Source of the DNA: Cryobacterium sp. SO2
GTDB lineage: Bacteria > Actinomycetota > Actinomycetes > Actinomycetales > Microbacteriaceae
Assembly: GCF_026151165.2 (NCBI RefSeq)
Contig: NZ_CP117849.1
Coordinates: forward strand, 2,232,001-2,296,000
Direction: 5' to 3'
DNA: 64,000 bases
Shown: piece after piece, positions 58,457 to 64,000 of the stretch
How positions within the stretch are numbered: position 1 is the stretch's first letter
Layout of the letters: every line of letters begins with the position of its first letter
Program-made: the position numbers and the translations under genes
Notes under the pieces: generated by a model
Told to the model about the DNA's origin: nothing
The model's input: the letters and a program-made list of their open reading frames with translations, nothing else
Database searches by the model: none

Positions 58457-59962
58457 TCAGAGGGCGCTGTGCGTGAACCGGCCGCCGAGCAGCGTCGCGG
58501 CCACGGGCATCCGGCGCAGGTCGGCGACGGAGGCGACGAAGGGGTCGATCTCGCAGATCGCGAGGTCGGCCACCTGACCCGCCGAGATCGTGTGCCGGCC
58601 GCGGGCGGATGCCGCCAGTGCGGCCTGCCGGGAGATCGCCTGGTCGGGGTGCCACGCGGCGCGGTCTCCTCGGCTGCGGCCGACGGCGGCCGAGATGGCC
58701 AGCCACGGATCGAGCGGGGCAACCGGGGCGTCGGAGCCGAGGGCGAGGTGCACGCCGGCGGCCAGCAGGTCGGCCAGCCTGAACGCCCTCTCCGTGCGGC
58801 CGGCCCAGTACCGGTCGGCCACGTCGCGGTCATCGAGGGCGTGTTCTGGCTGCACGCTGGCCGTGACGCCCAGACGGGCGAACCTGGCCACATCCGCTGC
58901 GGTGAGCAACTGGGCGTGCTCGATGCTGCCGGCGCAGCCCACGGCCTCGAAGGCGTCGAGGGCGAGGCTGTTGGCCTGGTCACCGATGGCGTGCACGGCC
59001 GGGCGGATGCCCGCGGCCCAGGCCCGGCGCATCTGCGCCTCGAGTTCGTCGGCCGGCACCGTGAGCATGCCGTGGGCGTGCTCGCCGGTGACACCGGGGT
59101 AGGCGTCGAAGCAGTACGCCGTGCGGGTGTTCAGCGACCCGTCCGTGATCACCTTGTACGGGCCCACCGTGAGCAGACCTCCGGTGCCGTCGATGGTCTG
59201 TCCGCTTGTCAGGCCCTGCGCGACGGCATCGTCGAGGTGGTGGGTGTACAGGCCGAAGTCGACTCGCAGCGAGTTCTGTCCGGCGGCCATCCGGCGCGTC
59301 CAGACGTCGAGGTTCCAGGTCATCTCGAGGTCGACGATGCCCACCACACCGCGGGCGGCGGCGGCACGTGCGGCCTCGTGCGCCCAGGCGTCGAGGTCGG
59401 CGTCCGGCACATTGTCGATGGCCCGCTCCACCGCGAAGGCGTCGTCCTCCCGGAGTAACCCGGTCTGGTGGCCGGCGAACCCGTAGACGGCCAGCGCCGC
59501 GGAGTTGAGCCAGCAGCTGTGCAGGTCGCCGCTGACGAGCACCACCGGAACCGCGCCGGTGGCCGCGTCGAGCAGGGTGCGGCTCGGCGCATCCGGCCAC
59601 AGTCCGTCCCGGAAGCCGAAGCCGACGAGCCTGTCGTGCCCGGGTCCGGTGTGGTCGCCGGCACCCGGCAGCGCGGCCAGGGCCGCGAGCCGCTCCGCCA
59701 CCAGCTGGGCGGCGGCGTGCGCGCTCGTGGCCGCCGAGACGTCGAGCCGCCTGGAGGTCTGCGCCCACTGGCTGAAGTGTACGTGGTTGTCCCAGAGCCC
59801 GGGGATGATCCAGCGCTCGGCGAGGTCGACGGTCCTGGTCGCCGGCGCGTGGTCGTCGGCGGGCGGGAGGTAGCCGATCGAGGTGATCCGGCCGCCGTCG
59901 ATGCGCACGTCGACGAGGTCGTCGCTGCCGGGCAGCCGGCCGTTGCGCAGCACCAGGCTCAT
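58457..59962 (-). CDS. amidohydrolase family protein (YtcJ-like)
   Basis: 501 residues. Metal site HVH (60-62, in LWDNHVHFSQW), later HAIGDQA and EHAQLL, and GSDAPVAPLDPW with the catalytic Asp. The composite-domain beta sandwich is formed by N- and C-terminal segments (MSLVLRNGRL, AGQVADLAICEIDP). Such enzymes hydrolyse amides or related bonds; substrate unknown. The ATG overlaps the PaiB stop, so the two are coupled. Confidence 0.9.
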   Translation of the reverse strand: MSLVLRNGRLPGSDDLVDVRIDGGRITSIGYLPPADDHAPATRTVDLAERWIIPGLWDNHVHFSQWAQTSRRLDVSAATSAHAAAQLVAERLAALAALPGAGDHTGPGHDRLVGFGFRDGLWPDAPSRTLLDAATGAVPVVLVSGDLHSCWLNSAALAVYGFAGHQTGLLREDDAFAVERAIDNVPDADLDAWAHEAARAAAARGVVGIVDLEMTWNLDVWTRRMAAGQNSLRVDFGLYTHHLDDAVAQGLTSGQTIDGTGGLLTVGPYKVITDGSLNTRTAYCFDAYPGVTGEHAHGMLTVPADELEAQMRRAWAAGIRPAVHAIGDQANSLALDAFEAVGCAGSIEHAQLLTAADVARFARLGVTASVQPEHALDDRDVADRYWAGRTERAFRLADLLAAGVHLALGSDAPVAPLDPWLAISAAVGRSRGDRAAWHPDQAISRQAALAASARGRHTISAGQVADLAICEIDPFVASVADLRRMPVAATLLGGRFTHSAL

Positions 59963-60645
59963 TCGGCGAGCCCGTCCGCCGAGATGCTGGGTGCTGATGC
60001 GCTCTGTTCCGCTGCGCTGCCGTGCACCCGGCGCATCCGCTCGGCCAGCGCCGGGCTCGCGTACGGCCCGCTGCCCTCGAGTTCGGTGATGATGCGGGCG
60101 ACGGTCTCGGCCGGCTTGTTCTGGCTCATCTTCTCCTTGGCCGTGAAGCGGGTCACCCGCAGGCGGAAGCCGACGGTGCCGGAGACAATACGGGCGGCGT
60201 AGTCGGCGTTCGCCAGGGTGCCGTTCATACGCCGGGGCTCGGGCATGCGGTCTTCGAAGTAGTCGACCAGGGCGGCCAGCACCCGCAGGTTCTCGACGTC
60301 GCTGAGTATTTCCGGGGTGCCGTGCAGGTGCGCGCTGACGAAGTTCCAGGTGGGAACGGCGGGACTGGCGTCGTACCAGCCGGGTGAGATGTAGCCGTGC
60401 GGACCCTGCACGATGACGAGCAGGGCGTGCCGGCCAAGTTCGTGCAGCGTCTCGTCGGGCCGGCCGACGTGGCTGAGCAGCACGATCTCGTCGTCGGCGG
60501 CCGCCGGGTCGAGGATCACCGGGTAGTGCGAGGCGACGAGGTCACCGGCATCGGTGTGGCTCACCAGGGTGACCCAGGGGTGCTCCTGGATGAGTCGGCG
60601 CACCTCGTCGACCTGGTCGAGCGCGAAGCTGGGGTTGTCTCTCAC
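59959..60645 (-). CDS. FMN-binding PaiB-family protein
   Basis: 228 residues from a GTG at 60645 with CCAGGAG upstream. A longer frame exists but runs into a 12-bp tandem repeat and would use TTG. HPWVTLVSH, ASHYPVIL, GRHALLVIVQGPHGYISPGW and VPTWNFVSAHLHG are the flavin split-barrel PaiB pattern; KMSQNKP near the end is also typical. B. subtilis PaiB is a negative regulator of sporulation and protease genes; here the role is open. Confidence 0.9.
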   Translation of the reverse strand: MRDNPSFALDQVDEVRRLIQEHPWVTLVSHTDAGDLVASHYPVILDPAAADDEIVLLSHVGRPDETLHELGRHALLVIVQGPHGYISPGWYDASPAVPTWNFVSAHLHGTPEILSDVENLRVLAALVDYFEDRMPEPRRMNGTLANADYAARIVSGTVGFRLRVTRFTAKEKMSQNKPAETVARIITELEGSGPYASPALAERMRRVHGSAAEQSASAPSISADGLAE

Positions 60646-60670
60646 GGGGAACGCTCCTGGGTGTGGGCCG

Positions 60671-60730
60671 GGTTCAGCGGGCGGTTCAGCGGGCAATTCA
60701 GCGGGCAGTTGAGCGGGTGGTGCAGCGGAT
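60671..60730. repeat. five tandem copies of a 12-bp unit
   Basis: Units GGTTCAGCGGGC at 60671 and 60683, then increasingly diverged copies at 60695, 60707 and 60719. Between nei and the PaiB gene; it would be in the 5' leader of the latter. Confidence 0.8.
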
Positions 60731-60770
60731 GCGGCGGAGTCGGTCGTCGCTGCAGGTCAGGTCTGTCGGC

Positions 60771-61763
60771 TCAGGCCTGGCAGCGCGGGCACCAGTAGAG
60801 CTTGCGCGCGCCCATCTCCTCGAGGGTGATGTGGGTGCCGCAGACTCGGCACGGCAGGCCTTCGCGCTTGTAGACCCAGTGTCGGTCGGCCCGGTTCTTC
60901 ATGGCGAGCACGTAGGCGTCGTCGTCGAGGTCGTCCATGGTCATCATCTGGCCGGTCGCGACGCCGATGTGCAGCAGGTGCGCCCAGTCCCGCCAGAGGG
61001 CGCGCAGGCTCTCCTCGCTGAGGGACTTGCCCGGGGCGTGCGGGTTGATTTTCGCGCGGAACAGCAGCTCGGCCCGGTAGACGTTGCCGATGCCGCTGAC
61101 GACGGACTGGTCCATCAGGAGCAGGCCGATGCGGGTGGGTTTCTTGCGCACGACGTCGACGAACCGCTGTTCGGCCTCTGGGCTGTCGTCGAGCTGCGGG
61201 TCGGGGCCGAGCCGGTTCATGACGGCCTCCACCTGGGCCGGGTCGAGCACCTCGCAGGCGGTGGGGCCGCGCAGGTCGGCCGAGACGGTGTCGGTGAGCA
61301 GGCGCACCCGCACCTGGCCGACGGGCTCGGGCGGGAAGGTGTCCAGCTGGTCGATCTCCTTCTCCTGCTCGGCCATCCGCACCCGGGTGCGCCGGGGCGC
61401 TCCGATGCTGTGCATCGAGTTCTCGCCCGCGGAGTCGAGCACCGGTGCCGCGGCCAGGTCGGTGCCGCGCTGGTTGGTCTGGCCCATCCGGCCGTTGCTC
61501 GAGGCGATGGTGGCGTCCATCACGATGTCGCCCGCGAAGTCCCAGGCTCCGTACATGCCCAGGTGCACCCGCAACCAGAGCCCGTTGTCGAACTCGAGGA
61601 ACATCTGCTTGCCCACGGCGCGGGCATCCGTCATGACATGACCGTTCAGCTGCGCGGCGCCGGCCGCGAACCGGCCCTGCGGGCTCGACAGCGCCACCCG
61701 GCGGCCCACGAAGTTACGCGCGAACTGCCGGGTGATGCGGTGGACGGAATGACCTTCTGGCAC
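60771..61763 (-). CDS. nei: Fpg/Nei-family DNA glycosylase (Nei1-like)
   Basis: 330 residues. N-terminal MPEGHSVHR provides the catalytic Pro2 and Glu3; GNVYRAELLF is the helix-two-turn-helix; the zinc finger is CRVCGTH...WCPRCQ at the end. It removes oxidised pyrimidines and cuts at the site. Order nei-rpiB-(Rv2466c-like) matches M. tuberculosis Rv2464c-Rv2466c. Residues about 75-140 (SNGRMGQTNQRGTDLAAAPV to MAEQEKEIDQLD) look like an insertion of roughly 50 residues compared with the mycobacterial protein as I remember it. Confidence 0.92.
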   Translation of the reverse strand: MPEGHSVHRITRQFARNFVGRRVALSSPQGRFAAGAAQLNGHVMTDARAVGKQMFLEFDNGLWLRVHLGMYGAWDFAGDIVMDATIASSNGRMGQTNQRGTDLAAAPVLDSAGENSMHSIGAPRRTRVRMAEQEKEIDQLDTFPPEPVGQVRVRLLTDTVSADLRGPTACEVLDPAQVEAVMNRLGPDPQLDDSPEAEQRFVDVVRKKPTRIGLLLMDQSVVSGIGNVYRAELLFRAKINPHAPGKSLSEESLRALWRDWAHLLHIGVATGQMMTMDDLDDDAYVLAMKNRADRHWVYKREGLPCRVCGTHITLEEMGARKLYWCPRCQA

Positions 61764-61778
61764 GACGGCGCCCCGTTT

Positions 61779-62267
61779 TCAGTTGCCCAGGACGGTGCCG
61801 GCGATGGTGCCGGTGGCCTCGTACTCGGCCAGCTGCAGGATGCGGCGCTGGTGGCGCTCCTCGCCGGGGAACGGGGTTGCGATGAACGTGTCGATGAACC
61901 CGGAGACGTCCTCGATGGGGTGCTGGCGGGCGCCGATCGCGATGACGTTCGCGTTGTTGTGCTCGCGGGCGAGCGTGGCCGTCGACTGGTTCCAGACCAG
62001 CGCGGCGCGCACGCCGTGCACCTTGTTCGCTGCGATCTGCTCGCCGTTGCCCGACCCGCCGAACACCACGCCGAGCGCCTCGACCCCTGCGGCCTGGTCG
62101 GCGACGACGGCCGCGGCCGCACTGATGCAGAACGCCGGGTAGTCGTCGAGCGGGTCATAGCTGGTGGGCCCGTGGTCGATGACCTCGTGACCGTTCGCAC
62201 TCAGGTGGCTGATCAGGTGCTGGCTGAAATCGAGGCCGGCGTGGTCTGTGGCGATATGGATGCGCAT
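61779..62267 (-). CDS. rpiB: ribose-5-phosphate isomerase B
   Basis: 162 residues from the ATG at 62267 (MRIHIATDHAG). Phosphate and active-site loop FGGSGNGEQIAANK carries the glutamate used as base in actinobacterial RpiB. The pattern ANVIAIGARQ is also typical. Interconverts ribose-5-phosphate and ribulose-5-phosphate. Lies 15 bp upstream of nei. Confidence 0.94.
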   Translation of the reverse strand: MRIHIATDHAGLDFSQHLISHLSANGHEVIDHGPTSYDPLDDYPAFCISAAAAVVADQAAGVEALGVVFGGSGNGEQIAANKVHGVRAALVWNQSTATLAREHNNANVIAIGARQHPIEDVSGFIDTFIATPFPGEERHQRRILQLAEYEATGTIAGTVLGN

Positions 62268-62277
62268 GAATAGCAGT

Positions 62278-62895
62278 CTATTTAGTGAGCGCGGGCGCGA
62301 AGATCGGGTCGCGGGTGCGGCTGCGCTTGATCTCGAAGAAGCCGTCGTAGCTGGCCACGGCCACCACGCCGTCCCACAGGGCCACGGCCGCATCGCCGGT
62401 CGGCGCCGGCGAGATGACCGGGCCGAAGAAAGCGACGTCGTTCACGGCGATGACGGGGGTGCCGACATCCTGGCCCACCCGGTTGATGCCGTCGAAGTGG
62501 CTCGAGCGCATCTGCACGTCGAACTCGTCGCTCAGCGCGTAGCGGGCGAAATCGGCCGGAAGGCCCACCTCGGCGAGCGCCGCGGGAATCACGGAATCGG
62601 CATCCGAGTTGCCCTCGTGGTGGATGCGCGTGCCCAGCGCGTCGTACAACGCCTTCACGGTCTCCTGACCGTGCAGCTCCTGTGCGGCCTGCACCAGGCG
62701 GGTGTATTTGAGGGCCCGGGGGAAGAACGCCCGGTACTCCTCGGAAACGTCGGTGTTCTCGTTCAGGACGGCCAGGCTCATCACCTGCCAGTTCACCTCG
62801 AAACCACGCAATTCACTCACCTCGTCCACCCAACGAGAAGTCATCCAGGCCCAGGGGCAGGAGGGGTCGAACCAGAAGGTCACAGAGTCGCTCAT
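62278..62895 (-). CDS. DsbA-fold protein, Rv2466c (mycothiol-dependent reductase)-like
   Basis: 205 residues. FWFDPSCPWAWMTSRW at the start, VMSLAVLNEN, GTRIHHEGN and DVGTPVIAVNDVAFFGPV match M. tuberculosis Rv2466c. The active site, CPWC in Rv2466c, is CPWA here: Cys13 stays, the second Cys is Ala16. This fits a one-cysteine mechanism that needs a thiol cofactor such as mycothiol. Ten bp upstream of rpiB; conserved gene order supports identity. Confidence 0.9.
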   Translation of the reverse strand: MSDSVTFWFDPSCPWAWMTSRWVDEVSELRGFEVNWQVMSLAVLNENTDVSEEYRAFFPRALKYTRLVQAAQELHGQETVKALYDALGTRIHHEGNSDADSVIPAALAEVGLPADFARYALSDEFDVQMRSSHFDGINRVGQDVGTPVIAVNDVAFFGPVISPAPTGDAAVALWDGVVAVASYDGFFEIKRSRTRDPIFAPALTK

Positions 62896-63178
62896 CGGTC
62901 CAGCCTAAGTGAGTCGAAGGTCCCGAAATGCCGCATTCCGAGCACACTCGAAACCCGGCTAAAGCCCTGTCCAGACCCGCTATCGAAAACAAAATGCCTG
63001 ATTCTGGGCTATTTTGCGCTAAAATTGAGTCTTATGCCCACTGAGGGGCGGCCCCGCATCCGGGGCACATGACCTCCATCTGAGGCATCTCACGACCTCC
63101 ACTCGAGGACTGACGTGCCTGCGCAAGAGTCATGTCATGACCTCCACAAGAGGCATCTCTACTGTCAGAAAGTGACAC
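62896..63178 (+). promoter_or_regulatory. control region of the MHS transporter with three small inverted repeats
   Basis: 283 bp with an AT-rich stretch at 62975-63035 that includes TAAAAT (63020-63025) as a possible -10. Downstream are three copies of CCTC-N5-GAGG within ACCTCCA...GAGG(C/A)...: 63073-63085, 63096-63108 and 63141-63153. Two copies also share the flanks CATGACCTCCA and GAGGCATCTC. Offsets of 23 and 45 bp are near whole helical turns, as for cooperating operators. Confidence 0.55.
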
Positions 63179-64000
63179 ATGTCAAACGTAACGAATGGTG
63201 CGGAACGCACCGTCAAGAAGCTTAAGAAGCCGCTGCTCCGACGCCGGCTGAAGGTGTCCGACGTGAACGTCGTCGACACCCCCATGCTCCGCAAGGCGCT
63301 CGGCGGCACGATCGTCGGAAACACCATGGAATGGTACGACGTCGGAGTCTTCGGCTACCTGATCACCACCATGGGCCCGGTCTTCCTCCCCGAGGCCGAC
63401 CCGACCGTGCAGACCCTCTTCCTGCTCGGCACCTTCGCCGCCACCTTCATCGCCCGCCCGCTCGGCGGAGTCTTCTTCGGCTGGCTCGGCGACAAGATCG
63501 GCCGCCAGAAGGTTCTCGCCATGACCCTGATGATCATGGCCGCTTCGACGTTCGTCGTCGGCATCCTGCCCGGCTACGCCCAGATCGGAATCTGGGCCGC
63601 CGCTCTGCTGGTGTTGACCAAGCTCGTTCAGGGATTCTCCACCGGCGGCGAGTACGCCGGCGCCACCACCTTCGTCAGCGAGCACGCCCCGGATAAGAAC
63701 CGCGGCTTCCTCGCCAGCTTCCTCGATATGGGCAGCTACCTCGGCTTCGCGATGGGTGCGGCACTCGTGTCGATCCTGCAGGTCACCCTCGGCCAGGCGG
63801 CCATGGAGGAGTGGGGCTGGCGTCTGCCGTTCCTGCTCGCCGGACCCCTGGGCCTCATCGCCATCTACTTCCGCATGAAGATCGAGGAGTCCCCCGCGTT
63901 CCAGGCCAGCCTGGACGCCCAGGAGGTCAACTCCAAGAACCCCGACTTCGTCGAGGACGACAGCATCCCCAAGGGACCGCTCGCGATCTTCAAGAACTAC
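63179..64000 (+). CDS. MHS-family MFS transporter (ProP-like), partial
   Basis: At least 274 residues; the frame is open at the right edge. After a basic N-terminus, GNTMEWYDVGVFGYL is the helix-1 signature of metabolite:H+ symporters, GWLGDKIGRQKVLAMTLM is the loop 2-3 motif, and LVQGFSTGGEYAGATTFVSE is the helix-4 signature. Six helices are complete in the window. Relatives carry proline/betaine, alpha-ketoglutarate or aromatic acids; the substrate is not determinable here. Confidence 0.9.
   Translation, partial: MSNVTNGAERTVKKLKKPLLRRRLKVSDVNVVDTPMLRKALGGTIVGNTMEWYDVGVFGYLITTMGPVFLPEADPTVQTLFLLGTFAATFIARPLGGVFFGWLGDKIGRQKVLAMTLMIMAASTFVVGILPGYAQIGIWAAALLVLTKLVQGFSTGGEYAGATTFVSEHAPDKNRGFLASFLDMGSYLGFAMGAALVSILQVTLGQAAMEEWGWRLPFLLAGPLGLIAIYFRMKIEESPAFQASLDAQEVNSKNPDFVEDDSIPKGPLAIFKNY

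Overview
The window is high-GC DNA with actinobacterial gene content and order: an RNase E/G with long low-complexity arms, an ileS preceded by an ultrashort-stem T-box, tandem clpP1-clpP2 with clpX and tig, a mycobacterium-like nei / rpiB / Rv2466c-type block, a DUF222-HNH gene, and dispersed repeats of the type found in Microbacteriaceae. I infer a member of the Microbacteriaceae (Cryobacterium-like). This comes from gene content and repeat style, not from a search.

Layout. 1-5.4 kb: a metal-type permease pair (TIGR03943 plus DUF318 permease), rne, and a divergent VKOR-family gene. 5.4-11.4 kb: ndk, DUF4233, folC and ileS in one leftward run, with overlapping starts and stops, under an isoleucine T-box. 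11.4-18.8 kb: a TetR regulator facing a peptide-type ABC transporter (binding protein, two permeases, fused double ATPase), then a polytopic membrane protein. 18.8-22.8 kb: a tight leftward operon of arsR, DUF2071 and three membrane-anchored exported proteins, each gene overlapping the next by 4 bp, plus another TetR. 23.0-31.2 kb: a second peptide-type ABC transporter, followed by an AHL-lactonase-type metallo-beta-lactamase, an alpha/beta hydrolase and an MFS permease. This looks like an uptake-and-hydrolysis unit.

31.3-36.5 kb is the most unusual part. A DUF222-HNH gene is followed by a converging two-gene unit: a TasA/camelysin-like exported protein and a 979-residue protein. The second joins a SipW-type (S26B) signal peptidase, an internal SipW-type signal peptide and seven ~103-residue cysteine-paired repeats. 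The enzyme and a plausible substrate are in one polypeptide, and the neighbouring gene carries the same cleavage-site signature.

36.9-52.7 kb: valS, a GNAT acetyltransferase, a small conserved protein, a thiolase/AMP-ligase pair, a methyltransferase and an M3 peptidase. ACC deaminase (acdS) with its GntR regulator follows, bracketed by two copies of a ~70 bp palindrome. Then come clpX, clpP2, clpP1, tig, tRNA-Pro and tRNA-Gly.

52.8-64 kb: an SDR, L-lactate dehydrogenase, a membrane protein, a NarL-type two-component system, an amidohydrolase/PaiB pair, nei, rpiB, a DsbA-fold Rv2466c-like protein with a changed CxxC site, and the start of an MHS-family transporter behind three small inverted repeats. 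Several intergenic gaps carry tandem repeats (period 12, 14, 17 and 53 bp) or strong perfect hairpins. No CRISPR array, insertion sequence, integrase or rRNA was seen.
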